From positions 248,001 to 312,000 of the forward strand of contig NZ_RFLW01000003.1 in assembly GCF_003719295.1 (NCBI RefSeq): a DNA stretch of 64,000 nucleotides, written 5' to 3'. The DNA comes from Haliea alexandrii. Its GTDB lineage: Bacteria > Pseudomonadota > Gammaproteobacteria > Pseudomonadales > Halieaceae. The position numbers and the translations under genes were made by a program. Within the stretch, counting starts at the first letter, position 1. Each line of letters begins with the position of its first letter. Below are positions 16,707 through 26,031 of the stretch, piece by piece. Under the pieces are notes generated by a model, which worked only from the letters and a program-made list of their open reading frames with translations, searched no databases and was not told the origin of the DNA.

Positions 16707-18323
16707 TCAGCACCTGCTCTCTGGAAGCAGCTTACCCGGATTCATATGCTCATCTGGATCGAACAGGTCACACAGGCTTCGAATTGCGGCGATGCCCAGC
16801 ACACCCTTCTCAGCCGCTAAATAATTGCGGTGATCAGCCCCCACGCCATGTTGATGACTTATGGTGCCACCGCAGGCAACAATCTGCTCTGCCCCGGCCG
16901 CTTTCAGCTTGCGCCAACGTGCCATGGTTTCCACATAGCTGGGGCCATAGGGAAATATATAGGTGGTGTAAACACTGGAGCCCTGACCATACACATGGGA
17001 CAAGTGAGAATACACATGAACAGCAACACCCTCGCTCTCGAGGGCTTCACGGATTGCCTTCTCAACACCGTACATCATCCGGGGCAAGCGCACCCAGTCC
17101 ACCGCCGTTTCCATGGTATCTACGGCATAACCAGCCATTCCCAGCGGTTCACGCAGGTATGGCGCGCGAAACCGGCCATGCTGCCAGCGTTGCCCCAGTT
17201 CGGGCGCGGCATAGACACCGCCCAGTGCCGAGCAACAGTCATCAAGTTGATCCCGTGAGCTCTGGCACTGACGATGGGTACCGGTGATACCCACCGTCAT
17301 CATCACTTTAAGGTCGCCAACGCCTTGAACAAGCAAGGATTCTTCGAGCGCCGCGACTGCCTCTGAGTCACTACCCATGTGCAATAAACTGATAGTCTCC
17401 AGTGCATTGCTCAGACGCACCATAGAAAGAGGCACCTTCTGCTGCACCAATTGTTTCGCTGCAGCCATGCCACTATCCCAGTCAGGAAAAAAGATCACGT
17501 GGAAGCTTTCATGCTCTGGTAGCGGAGTAACACGAACAACCACTTCTGTGATAACGCCCATGCGGCCCTCTGACCCCATCACCATCTCACGCAGGTCTGG
17601 GCCTGCTGAGGAGGCAGGAATGGTAGGAACATCAAGTGTGCCTGCCGGGGACTCCATTTTGCAGCCAGCGAACATTTGCTCAATACGCCCGTAGTGCAGT
17701 GATTGCTGACCACTGGAGCGGCTGGCAACCCAACCACCCACCGTTGACAGTTCCCAGGACTGTGGGTAGTGGCCAAGCGTGTAACCCCTGGCCTGCAACT
17801 GTGCTTCTATTTTGGGGCCCGGGGTACCGGCGCCGAAAGTCGCCAGTTGGCTATCCTCATCCAGCGCAATCAGTGTATCCAGGCGTGCAAGACTCAGCGT
17901 TAATACCGGGCGAACTCCTGATTCAGGGTTGATATGACCCGCAACAGACGTACCGCCTCCGTAGGGAATAACGGTTATGCCCTGCTCGATTGCGAACCGC
18001 AGCAACTGCGCCACCGCAGCAGAAGTTTCAGGGGTCGCAACACCATCTGGAAACTCGCCGATCTCTCCACTGCGCACGGCCAACCAGTCCGGCAGGCTTT
18101 GACCTCGGGCATGACGCAACCGGGATTCTGCGGATGTATCTATCAGGGAGTGCGCAGGCATGCGAGATGGGGGCACTCTTGCCAGTACATCTTCCAACGT
18201 CGATTCCGGCAGTGGGTTGCCGGGACCCACCAGGTTTTCCAGGACTTGCCTCAAATTATCTGTCAATTCCGAGGTGTATTCACTGCCCTCGTTTCCCCAG
18301 CTATTCCATCGTCGCGTTGTCAT
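16707..18323 (-). CDS. FAD-linked oxidase, alkyldihydroxyacetonephosphate-synthase-like
   Basis: Start placed at MTTRRWNSWGNEG (18323), the usual N-terminus of this family, giving 538 residues. The PCMH-type FAD domain shows VIPYGGGTSVAGH and YTLGHYPQSWELSTVGGWVASRSSGQ, which is almost diagnostic for alkyl-DHAP synthase. The C-terminal part has VYSHLSHVYGQGSSVYTTYIFPY and GGTISHQHGVG, with the HHHG motif of the eukaryotic enzyme changed to HQHG. The eukaryotic enzyme swaps the acyl of acyl-DHAP for a fatty alcohol to make ether lipids. In bacteria related proteins are of uncertain function. Its tight linkage with GlpD- and kinase-like genes suggests metabolism of a glycerol-ether or similar compound. 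Confidence 0.83.
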   Translation of the reverse strand: MTTRRWNSWGNEGSEYTSELTDNLRQVLENLVGPGNPLPESTLEDVLARVPPSRMPAHSLIDTSAESRLRHARGQSLPDWLAVRSGEIGEFPDGVATPETSAAVAQLLRFAIEQGITVIPYGGGTSVAGHINPESGVRPVLTLSLARLDTLIALDEDSQLATFGAGTPGPKIEAQLQARGYTLGHYPQSWELSTVGGWVASRSSGQQSLHYGRIEQMFAGCKMESPAGTLDVPTIPASSAGPDLREMVMGSEGRMGVITEVVVRVTPLPEHESFHVIFFPDWDSGMAAAKQLVQQKVPLSMVRLSNALETISLLHMGSDSEAVAALEESLLVQGVGDLKVMMTVGITGTHRQCQSSRDQLDDCCSALGGVYAAPELGQRWQHGRFRAPYLREPLGMAGYAVDTMETAVDWVRLPRMMYGVEKAIREALESEGVAVHVYSHLSHVYGQGSSVYTTYIFPYGPSYVETMARWRKLKAAGAEQIVACGGTISHQHGVGADHRNYLAAEKGVLGIAAIRSLCDLFDPDEHMNPGKLLPESRC

Positions 18324-18470
18324 AATCGTTTCCGTAAAGGAGCTAATGCTCACTGGGTCAATTAGTCAGCATTAAGAGAAATCATGCCGTATCGGCTCAT
18401 GCACCTGCTAGCGCCTGCGATGAGCCTCTATACGAATTCGCCAGACTTTCCACGACTGTTTTTTATCGCG

Positions 18471-20831
18471 CTAGAAATTGTATCTGGCCTGCAACAGGAA
18501 GCTCCGGGGTGCATCTATGTGCTGGAAGTAGGTTCCGGAAAATCCCTGCGCCGCTAACGGTACATCGTTACCCCAAACCGTCGTCTTCTCATCGGTGAGA
18601 TTCTTACCTACCAGGGCAAGGCTCCAGGTATCGCCGATATTAGCGAGCTGGATACGCGCATTAAACTTCCAGTAGGCATCCTGGTTGAGTTTGTCATCCT
18701 GGTCGTTGGCGACAACATATTCATCTGAATACATGGCGTCCAAGCCAAACTTCATCTCCAGAGTATCAGTCACCCTTACGTAATATACCGCCGCCAGGTT
18801 GGCAGACCATTCCGGGGCGAATTGCAATGGCGCCCCGGACAAATCCTGGGTGCAGGTAGGCCGAGTGCCACCGTCGGCTATCCAGTCGACTACCTGTGCT
18901 TCGCTACAGGCGGCATCTTCAAACGACTTGTAATCGGCTTTCAGATAGGCAAGACCCCCACTCAACGTCAACGCGTCTGTGACCGCAATAGTACCGTCTA
19001 TCTCTACGCCCCTGGTTTCTGCCTTGGCGGCATTACCCACAGTGAACCCTGAGTTACCATCAAATGTACTAACCTGAACATCTTCAAATTGACTGGAGAA
19101 GGCCGCCATATTCATCCGGGCACGACCATCCCAGAGATCCATCTTGGCACCGACTTCTACACCCTCGACACGCTCGTCTTCAAACGCAGCCTGATCGACT
19201 CGTCCGCGCACGTTATTCTCGTCAAAGCCGCCAGCCTTATAGCCATTGCCGATTTTCACATAACTCATGAGCTGATCTGTTATGTCCCATTGCACTGTAA
19301 AGTCACCGGTCCAATGGGTTTCATCACGTTTGTTCGTGAAGTCCGGAAACTCAGAACACACATAGGCAAGGGTTTTACAGACGACCGCGCCACTGGAATT
19401 AAATTCATGATCTGTCTGGAAATTGAGTATCTGGTCATAAATCCCCGCCAATTGCTGGTTTCTCTCTGACGTAAAGGGATCACTCGCATAAAGCGCTTTC
19501 TCAAATTCCTTCTGGTCATCACTGTAGCGCAGCCCACCAATAACCCGGATATTGTCACTCGCATTCCAGGTCAGCTGAACGAAGGTTGACCAGGTCTCTG
19601 CATCCTGCTGGAATGACCCCACACCAGTGGCATCCAGGTTCCCGTTGCCAATACCGGCCGCGGACAGTATCGCGTCAGTAAAACTGTCGTGTTGAAGATC
19701 TTCCTGCTGATAATACAAACCGGCCAGGTATTCCAATGCTCCGCCGGTTGGCGAAGAAAGTAAAAATTCCTGTGAGAACTGCTCGTGAGCCTCATCTCGT
19801 CCACGGCCCAGGAATGCAAGGGGCCCGTAATCTACATCAAGGTAGTTATCAAAACTGTAGTCGACATAGCCGGTAATCGAGTTCAGGGTGTGCTCGCCCA
19901 ACATCCAATCAATGGTCAATGCCGCTATAGCCCACTCACTGTCATGAACATCGGTATCCGACCGAATGTCGCCGACATTTGCCATGGACTTGTTATATGA
20001 AAACGCGGGTGAGAAGTTTGGGTCTGCGGTCTGATACAGGGAAATGGCCGTATCAGAGGCGATAGAAATCATATTCTGCCGTCCGACGCGCTCGGACTCA
20101 CCTATCTCGTATTTGAAGCGAACATCAAGGTCATCGGAAGGTGTCCAACGTAGTACAAGGCGCGCCACGGTATCCTTACCCTGGACTTCATCCTGGCCGA
20201 GCAGGGTATTATCCATATAGCCATCGGTTTCATCACGCTTGATGACGAAACGCGCGCCCAATGTGTCAGTGACCGGGCCAGACAACATCGTTGTTATATT
20301 CCAGTGGCCAAATTCCGGCTCTAGACCTGCCTCAATCAATCCTTCGAATTCGTCTCCCGGCGCCGCCGTCGTTATATTAATCGCTCCCGCTATCGTATTC
20401 TTGCCAAACAGGGCACTCTGCGGTCCTTTAAGAATCTCAACTCTGGCAACATCAAGAAAAGTGGAACGGGAAGCCTGCCCACGACCAAAGTAGACGCCAT
20501 CAATAAAGGTGCCCACCGACTGCTCAAAGCCATAGTTTACGCCCGAACCGATGCCTCTGATGAAGAGCTGGTCACCACCTCCCGCTTCGGCGATGTGTAC
20601 ATTGGGCATAAAAATAGCCAGGTCTTCAAGCGAGTCTAAGCCCTGCTCGGTGATCTTTTCACCACTCATGACAGATAAAGCGACAGGGACATCCTGCAGG
20701 CCCGAGGGACGCTTTGTGGCAGTGACCAGCACCTCCTCAAGCATAGGTTGTGCGCTTGCGATTGGTGACGTTATAGCCACCGCGATAGCTAGAATCGTAT
20801 GAGCTGAATTGGGCTTCTTGTCACTCTTCAT
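18471..20831 (-). CDS. TonB-dependent receptor
   Basis: A 786-residue outer-membrane receptor. Signal peptide about 1-27 (..IASAQP), TonB box around MLEEVLVTATKRP, then the plug (VPVALSVMSGEKITEQGLDSLEDLA, IRGIGSGVNYGFEQSVGTFIDGV, LKGPQSALFGKNTIAGAINITTAAP). The 22-strand barrel ends in RSFLLQARYNF, with terminal Phe as expected for BAM-assembled proteins. The sequence type (FGKNTIAGAIN) is that of the large marine IroR/'substrate unknown' TonB receptor group, often taking up lipids or aromatic compounds. Strong GAGGA before the ATG. It is divergent from an AraC regulator and upstream of the flavoprotein/GlpD/kinase unit, so it probably imports that pathway's substrate. Confidence 0.9.
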   Translation of the reverse strand: MKSDKKPNSAHTILAIAVAITSPIASAQPMLEEVLVTATKRPSGLQDVPVALSVMSGEKITEQGLDSLEDLAIFMPNVHIAEAGGGDQLFIRGIGSGVNYGFEQSVGTFIDGVYFGRGQASRSTFLDVARVEILKGPQSALFGKNTIAGAINITTAAPGDEFEGLIEAGLEPEFGHWNITTMLSGPVTDTLGARFVIKRDETDGYMDNTLLGQDEVQGKDTVARLVLRWTPSDDLDVRFKYEIGESERVGRQNMISIASDTAISLYQTADPNFSPAFSYNKSMANVGDIRSDTDVHDSEWAIAALTIDWMLGEHTLNSITGYVDYSFDNYLDVDYGPLAFLGRGRDEAHEQFSQEFLLSSPTGGALEYLAGLYYQQEDLQHDSFTDAILSAAGIGNGNLDATGVGSFQQDAETWSTFVQLTWNASDNIRVIGGLRYSDDQKEFEKALYASDPFTSERNQQLAGIYDQILNFQTDHEFNSSGAVVCKTLAYVCSEFPDFTNKRDETHWTGDFTVQWDITDQLMSYVKIGNGYKAGGFDENNVRGRVDQAAFEDERVEGVEVGAKMDLWDGRARMNMAAFSSQFEDVQVSTFDGNSGFTVGNAAKAETRGVEIDGTIAVTDALTLSGGLAYLKADYKSFEDAACSEAQVVDWIADGGTRPTCTQDLSGAPLQFAPEWSANLAAVYYVRVTDTLEMKFGLDAMYSDEYVVANDQDDKLNQDAYWKFNARIQLANIGDTWSLALVGKNLTDEKTTVWGNDVPLAAQGFSGTYFQHIDAPRSFLLQARYNF

Positions 20832-20946
20832 TATGGGGTCCTCATGAGACTATTTATTGTATTTTTCAAGGCACCAGGTCGGAATAACGCTGGCGCTTGG
20901 CGATTCAGGGACATCCCACTTACAGTGCAACCGCACCCACCGTTAT

Positions 20947-20974
20947 GTGACTCAACGTCGGCCTGGTTTATACT
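20947..20974 (+). promoter_or_regulatory. putative promoter of the AraC gene
   Basis: GTGACT (20947-20952) and TATACT (20969-20974) are 16 bases apart and point toward the AraC gene. The -10 lies inside the longest open frame, supporting the shorter start at 21042. Confidence 0.4.
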
Positions 20975-21041
20975 AAAGGCTGGAAATAAGGCTGCACTGT
21001 CCGAAAGCGACACCGGAGTCTCACTTTCTGCCAATGAGAAC

Positions 21042-22100
21042 ATGTTAGGGAAACACGCTACCGTGGAAGTACCGGGTCAGGCATCTGTGCCAGCTTTAAA
21101 ACAATACCTGTATTGCGCGCAAGCGCAGGGTGTTGATTATTTACCCCTGCTTGAGATGGTCGGGGTTGACAGTGCGATACTTAAGGACAATAACCGCAGC
21201 ATTTCCAGCAGCGCGATGCAACGGCTGGTAATTTTATTGGCACAAGCCAGCGGCGATGCCTGTCTGGGCCTGCATGCTGCACGCTATGTAGAGCCCGCCT
21301 CTTACAGTGTACTGGGCTATATCACGATGAGTTGCGCCAACCTGGCCGAGGTTATCGTCAAAATACCCATTTACGAAAAAATAGTGGGCGACATGGGTGT
21401 GTCTTCTACTCTCAACCTACCGGATCATGTTCTACTGAGTTGGACTTGCCAATTTACAGACAAAATGGCGCGTCGACACGAAGTCGAGACGGTTATAGCG
21501 TCTTGGTACCAGTACGCCCGCAATTTTTTACATGTGGAGGCTTCATTCGCCGATTGTATTTGGCTGGAACACGCACCGCCTGACGACCCCGCCCTGCTAG
21601 CAGAATACGCTGACATATTTAATTGCGAGGTTCTATTCAACCAACAAGCCAGCGGAATCCTGGTCCGTCGCGATATGCTGGATCGACCGCTACCACAGGC
21701 GAATGAAAAGCTCTTGAAGACGCTTCTGGACCATGCCGCACAAATGGTGGTGGACATGGACTGCAACAAAACGGTAACGGAGCAAGTCAAGGACATGCTT
21801 CGATTAATGTTGAAGGACAGTACACCTTCCAGCACTCTGATAGCTGATAAACTCGGCATGAGTGGCAGGACGCTGCAGCGAAAATTGCAGGACGAGGGTT
21901 CTCACTACAAGGTAATCCTTAACGAACTGCGCCTGGAATTGGCTCTGTATTATTTAAGAAATACCCTCCTTTCACTGGAGAACATCGCTGGAAAATTAGG
22001 GTATACCGAGCCGCGGTCGTTTTACCGCAGCTTTAAGCAGTGGACAGGTCGAACTGCCGGCTCCTATCGCGCCTCTGTCACTTCGCCCCCACAATACTGA
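21042..22100 (+). CDS. AraC family regulator with arabinose-binding-like (OruR type) sensor domain
   Basis: I choose ATG 21042 (MLGKHATVEVPGQAS, 352 residues). A longer frame to 20844 exists but its extra 66 residues are unlike the family and contain a promoter. The N-terminal ~200 residues are an AraC-type 'Arabinose_bd' sensor (QASGDACLGLHAARYVEPASYSVLGYITMSC). The C-terminal HTH pair is clear (SSTLIADKLGMSGRTLQRKLQDEGSHYKVILNELRLELALYYL, then ENIAGKLGYTEPRSFYRSFKQWTG). It is divergent from the TonB receptor gene and is the evident regulator of the uptake/flavoprotein/GlpD/kinase cluster. Confidence 0.88.
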   Translation: MLGKHATVEVPGQASVPALKQYLYCAQAQGVDYLPLLEMVGVDSAILKDNNRSISSSAMQRLVILLAQASGDACLGLHAARYVEPASYSVLGYITMSCANLAEVIVKIPIYEKIVGDMGVSSTLNLPDHVLLSWTCQFTDKMARRHEVETVIASWYQYARNFLHVEASFADCIWLEHAPPDDPALLAEYADIFNCEVLFNQQASGILVRRDMLDRPLPQANEKLLKTLLDHAAQMVVDMDCNKTVTEQVKDMLRLMLKDSTPSSTLIADKLGMSGRTLQRKLQDEGSHYKVILNELRLELALYYLRNTLLSLENIAGKLGYTEPRSFYRSFKQWTGRTAGSYRASVTSPPQY

Positions 22101-23057
22101 TGACCACCATGCCACTGCCATAATGCACCCGATGCAAAGGCACATCGCCTGTGCCCCCTCTGTCAGCATAATTGTCGTATAGGTACAGGCATCATTCATG
22201 TTCGCCCACTTCTGCAGCACGTGACGACGCTGCTCGGCATACGCCGTCTTGTTTTACACGGCACGCGAAGAACGTATCCTGGCGGGCCGGTAAGTCTCAG
22301 GCGTAAATATCAGCTCGATTTAATCGCGCGATCTGCCCAACCACCTTTTGTTCCGAATAAAATCTGTGCTTCGGTGGAATTTTGGGAAGCGGGGTTTCAT
22401 AAATAAGTTTGCCACATGAAGTCTTGGTGGTGCCCTGAGGTATACAATATTCCAAAACGATAGTTGGGTTGTCGGGCTCTCTGATACAACACAGCAATAG
22501 CTAAGAATAATGCCAGAACTTCTGTACTGAGATCCGCCAACCCGATACCTTGCTCTGCCAGCATATGCGGAAAAATAAATACTTTGCTGGGAGACCAACG
22601 GTTTTTGCCTGTGGCAACTCCTATCACGAGCACGACCACGCCTTCGGCAACGCTGTGGGATCTGGCCATTCCGGAATTACAAGCAGCGATATGAGCAACC
22701 TTCCGCAGCAAACCCAGCCTGGCGGGACTTTGCTTAAACGTCTGCGCGGCGTTTCCCGCAATGCGCGCGGGAAAAGCGCGCTTTGACGCGTAGGGAAAGT
22801 GAAACAATCAGGTTGATACTAAGCGACTTCGTAACAGTGGACGCATGACAGAACTGAAATAGCATGAGACTTCAATGCACATCAGTGAAAGGGAGCCTAC
22901 TCAGCGCTGTCGGCGGTATTGGGTGGCCCCGTATTATCCCGAAAAAACGAGTGCTGCTTTCAGGCCCTTTGAACAGAGGGCTCAGAGTGAATTCCTGGCT
23001 TCAGAGTCAGTCAGTGCCGAGCCTGGTTGAACTTGCCTGGCGCAGTACTCGTGGCGC
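22101..23057. other. long intergenic stretch without a recognisable gene
   Basis: About 950 bases between convergent AraC-type genes. The largest frame, on the minus strand at 22397-22807 (136 codons), has one hydrophobic run (LADLSTEVLALFLAIAVLY) but no motif I can assign and no good ribosome site. It may be a decayed membrane-protein gene. Nothing else, no RNA gene or terminator, is visible to me here. Confidence 0.4.
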
Positions 23058-23996
23058 TTAGAACGCACTTTGCCTACGGTGCGCCTGCGGACTAATTCCC
23101 CGAACACGTTTAAATGCCGCGCTGAATGCGTAGGCGGAAGAGTAGCCCACCTTCTCCGCAACAGTGCCAACAGATTCATTGGGCAAGCACAGTAAGTCCG
23201 CCGCCAACGCCATGCGCCAATTCTTCAGAAAGGTCATGGGCGGCTCCCCAACCAGATCGCTGAATTTTCGAGCCAGTGATGCGCGAGATGCACCTGTCTC
23301 TGCGGCGAGCGCTGCCATGGTCCATTGCCGAGCGGGATAATCGTGCATGAGACGCAAAGCACGCTCCACGACTCGGTCGCCCTGAAAACGCCACCATTCC
23401 GGCCGGTTAGCTTCATTTTTTGCGAACCATGCTTTAAGTACTGCCGTGACGAGCAGGTCGAGTAGCCGGTCCAGCACTGCGGCCTGTCCCGGCTCATCCT
23501 TCACTACCTCATCACACAACATAGGCACCAAAGGAGAATCCCAATCATCCACCGGCACGTAGATCACTGGCGGCAGCGCGCGCAACAATCGGTCGCTGAT
23601 GTCACTGAGGTGCTCGTAAGCACCAACCAAAAATACCGTTTTTCCTTGCGCGCTGTTGCCCCAAGTGCGCGTGCCTTGGGTCATCGACTCGAGCATCGAG
23701 TTGCCATCCAGATCACAACAATTCTGGCCAGGATGGATCAGAATCGTTGGTGATGTCGTCGGTGAATCCGCTACGTTGTAATGGTCCGGCGAACGTGTAA
23801 CCACGATGTCGCCGGGATGAACCTGAATCGGATCGCCTTCGTCCGGAATCACCCAACAGCGTCCGGAGATACCAGCGATCAGCGTTAGCGGCGATTCCGC
23901 GAGAATACGCATAGACCACGGTTCGCTCATAACCGTGCGTAGCGCGAAGGCACCCCGAGCGCGCGGTGCATCCAAGAGTCCACCAAGATTGTCCAT
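23058..23996 (-). CDS. AraC family regulator with N-terminal cupin
   Basis: A 312-residue AraC/CupC-type activator. The N-terminal ~110 residues are a cupin (ESPLTLIAGISGRCWVIPDEG..IQVHPGDIVVTRSPDHYNVAD) of the 'cupin_6' kind. The C-terminal HTH pair is WTMAALAAETGASRASLARKFSDLVGEPPMTFLKNWRMALAADLL followed by VAEKVGYSSAYAFSAAFKRVRGISPQAHRR. Divergent from the NAD(P)H-binding reductase gene at 24127, so it is the likely controller of that run. Regulators of this class usually sit next to oxidoreductases and respond to electrophiles or aldehydes; that is family knowledge, not seen here. Confidence 0.88.
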   Translation of the reverse strand: MDNLGGLLDAPRARGAFALRTVMSEPWSMRILAESPLTLIAGISGRCWVIPDEGDPIQVHPGDIVVTRSPDHYNVADSPTTSPTILIHPGQNCCDLDGNSMLESMTQGTRTWGNSAQGKTVFLVGAYEHLSDISDRLLRALPPVIYVPVDDWDSPLVPMLCDEVVKDEPGQAAVLDRLLDLLVTAVLKAWFAKNEANRPEWWRFQGDRVVERALRLMHDYPARQWTMAALAAETGASRASLARKFSDLVGEPPMTFLKNWRMALAADLLCLPNESVGTVAEKVGYSSAYAFSAAFKRVRGISPQAHRRQSAF

Positions 23997-24126
23997 TCAG
24001 CAATTCTAGACGATTTCGTATGACTTTGATCGTTTCTCGAATGGGCACGTGGCGCGCCCCCAGCTACAGTTTCTGCCGAGATCCAAACCCGCTATCGCGG
24101 CCACCAACAACCACCAGGAGATTCTC

Positions 24127-24969
24127 ATGCACAAAGAAATCCTAGTTCTCGGAGGAACCGGGAAAACCGGACGGCGCGTCGCTGACCAACTACGCAATAA
24201 AGGTATACCTGTGCGTATCGGATCACGTGCTGCTTCGACTCCATTCGATTGGAGCGACACCAGTACGTGGAAAGCTGCACTCGACAATGTTGCCAGCGTC
24301 TACCTGAGTTACGCCCCCGATCTTGCCGTACCCGGGGCGACAGACACGATTCGCGAGTTTGTAAGCCAAGCCATAGCGACGGGCGTGAAACGCTTTGTAT
24401 TGTTGTCCGGCCGTGGCGAAGAAGAAGCCCAGGCGTGTGAACGCATTGTTCAGGAAACCGATCTTGAGTGGACGATCGTGCGTGCAAGCTGGTTCATGCA
24501 GAACTTCTCAGAAGGAGAGTTCACTGGCATGGTCCTCGATGGCGCCATCACGCTTCCCGCAGCAGACATTCCGGAGCCGTTCATTGATATCAACGACATA
24601 GCCGATGTCGCAGTCGCCGCACTAACCGAAGAGGGCCATACGCATGAAATCTATGAGGTAACCGGACCACGGCTGATGACCTTTACGGACCTCGCGAGTG
24701 AAATTTCTTTCGCGGCGAAGCGTCCCGTAGCTTTTGTCCAGATACCCAGCGAGTCATTCGCCAACGCTATTGCCCAGTCGGCTGCACCCGGCGAAATCGC
24801 GTGGCTACTAAACTACTTGTTCGACACCGTACTTGATGGTCGCAATGCCTACCTCGCCGATGGTGTGCAACGTGCATTGGGACGCGAGCCGGCCGACTTC
24901 TCTGCCTTCGCAAATCGAATCGCCGAACGGGGCGTATGGGAAACTGATCCCGCGAGGAAGCTTGCATGA
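24127..24969 (+). CDS. NmrA-like NAD(P)-binding protein
   Basis: A 280-residue atypical short-chain dehydrogenase/NmrA-type protein starting at MHKEILVLGG (AGGAG about six bases upstream). The dinucleotide loop GGTGKTG is at residues 9-15. It continues with YAPDLAVPGA..IREFVSQAIATGVKRFVLLSGRG and DLEWTIVRASWFMQNF, as in NmrA/azoreductase-like and quinone-reductase-like members. No Tyr-x3-Lys active site is seen, in keeping with a redox sensor or a non-classical reductase. Its stop overlaps the next start (ATGA at 24966), so it leads the DUF4345/DUF1772 unit. Confidence 0.87.
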   Translation: MHKEILVLGGTGKTGRRVADQLRNKGIPVRIGSRAASTPFDWSDTSTWKAALDNVASVYLSYAPDLAVPGATDTIREFVSQAIATGVKRFVLLSGRGEEEAQACERIVQETDLEWTIVRASWFMQNFSEGEFTGMVLDGAITLPAADIPEPFIDINDIADVAVAALTEEGHTHEIYEVTGPRLMTFTDLASEISFAAKRPVAFVQIPSESFANAIAQSAAPGEIAWLLNYLFDTVLDGRNAYLADGVQRALGREPADFSAFANRIAERGVWETDPARKLA

Positions 24970-25397
24970 AGAAGACAATATTCCGAGTCTACTTTGTTAT
25001 CGCAGGGCTACTATTGTTTGCGATTGGCACAGCGATCTTGTTCGCGCCAACTGCATTCCACGCGGCGAATGGAGTTGCGCTAGGTAGTCATCCGAATCTA
25101 CTTTCGGAAATTCGGGCACCGGGCGCTCTGCTGGCAGGAAGTGGCATTCTTGTCCTGATGGGCGCGTTCCGACAAGCGAGACGTGCCCAGGCAGCACAAC
25201 TCAGCTTGCTCGTCTTCGGCACATTTGGTGTCGCACGTCTGGTCAGCATCGTCTTGGACGGCATACCGTCCGCCTCGTTGCTCGGCGCCACGGTGCTTGA
25301 ATTATCTATGGCGTCTGTGGGGCTTTTGATCTTGCTGCAACGACGATCCCAAGTGTCCCGGCCAATGCGCGTATCGGGAAGAGGGGTGATCGTATGA
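24966..25397 (+). CDS. DUF4345-type membrane protein
   Basis: A 143-residue inner-membrane protein with about four hydrophobic helices (FRVYFVIAGLLLFAIGTAILF; GALLAGSGILVLMGAF; LSLLVFGTFGVARLVSIVL; ATVLELSMASVGLLILL). The motif EIRAPGALLAGSGIL fits the small family DUF4345, of unknown function. Overlaps the NmrA-like gene by four bases, and its own stop overlaps the start of the tiny frame at 25394. Confidence 0.8.
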   Translation: MKKTIFRVYFVIAGLLLFAIGTAILFAPTAFHAANGVALGSHPNLLSEIRAPGALLAGSGILVLMGAFRQARRAQAAQLSLLVFGTFGVARLVSIVLDGIPSASLLGATVLELSMASVGLLILLQRRSQVSRPMRVSGRGVIV

Positions 25398-25486
25398 CTC
25401 GCAAGCAATTTTGCGCTCTCTGTGCTGTCACAGCCACACTGTTGCTGACCGGATTAGCGGTCTGGAAAAGAAATCATGAACTATGA
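25394..25486 (+). CDS. possible 30-residue single-span membrane peptide
   Basis: A short frame starts in an ATGA overlap with the DUF4345 stop and encodes MTRKQFCALCAV followed by TATLLLTGLAVW and KRNHEL. It has one hydrophobic span flanked by basic residues and ends inside the next gene start. The start/stop chaining favours real translation (coupling), but a peptide this small could also be a by-product. No function known. Confidence 0.42.
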   Translation: MTRKQFCALCAVTATLLLTGLAVWKRNHEL

Positions 25487-25979
25487 ATGGACACTCTACT
25501 TCTGCCTTTTTCTGGCGCTTTGGAGCGCTGTGATTGGAGGTGTATTTTCAGCCTTCTCCGAATTCGTCATGTCCGGATTGCTGAGAACAGCACACGCAGG
25601 CGGCATTGAGGCGATGCAGAATATCAACAGAACAGCTCTCAAAAGCCAGTTCGTTGCCGGAATTCTGTTAATCCCGGCCCTATCCGTCCTGTTCGCCATT
25701 TACGCCATGACCGTTTTCAACGGCACAGCGCTCATCATGATTATCCTTGCGCCACTTGTTTACCTTCCAACCGTTTTTCTTATGACGATGTTCGGCAACG
25801 TACCAATGAATAACAAGCTCGAAGGCCTTGCTCACACTTCCGCTGAGGCGGCGGCCTACTGGGTGGAATACGGCCGCGTTTGGACCAGGCTCAACCACGT
25901 CCGATCGGTCGGGAGTATCCTGACAGCCGGCATTTACATCATTACAGCCGTCATGCTCATCAAAACTGGTCAGGTTTGA
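25476..25979 (+). CDS. DUF1772 (anthrone oxygenase-like) membrane protein
   Basis: A 167-residue inner-membrane protein with four predicted helices. It carries the DUF1772 pattern: a first helix ending GGVFSAFSEFVMSG, then NINRTALKSQF, GNVPMNNKLEGLA, and YWVEYGRVWTRLNHVRSVGSI. The VPxNN and WTxxNHVR blocks are the conserved ones. Family members include fungal anthrone oxygenase, but most bacterial copies are uncharacterised. Part of the AraC-adjacent unit with the NmrA-like reductase, fitting an aromatic or quinone modification role (inference). Confidence 0.83.
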   Translation: MNYEWTLYFCLFLALWSAVIGGVFSAFSEFVMSGLLRTAHAGGIEAMQNINRTALKSQFVAGILLIPALSVLFAIYAMTVFNGTALIMIILAPLVYLPTVFLMTMFGNVPMNNKLEGLAHTSAEAAAYWVEYGRVWTRLNHVRSVGSILTAGIYIITAVMLIKTGQV

Positions 25980-26031
25980 TACCCATCGCCGTTCGCACAT
26001 CGAAACTTCACACATTAGAAAAGGAAATGAA

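Noticed and set aside
20844-21041. 66-codon N-terminal extension of the AraC gene
   Set aside because: It overlaps the divergent control region, includes a -10 TATACT, and does not resemble the sensor domain.
22397-22807. Frame on the minus strand as a possible cation-diffusion-facilitator fragment
   Set aside because: Only a vague helix pattern (DLSTEVLAL...RFG) resembles it; the metal-binding HxxxD residues are absent, so I do not assign it.
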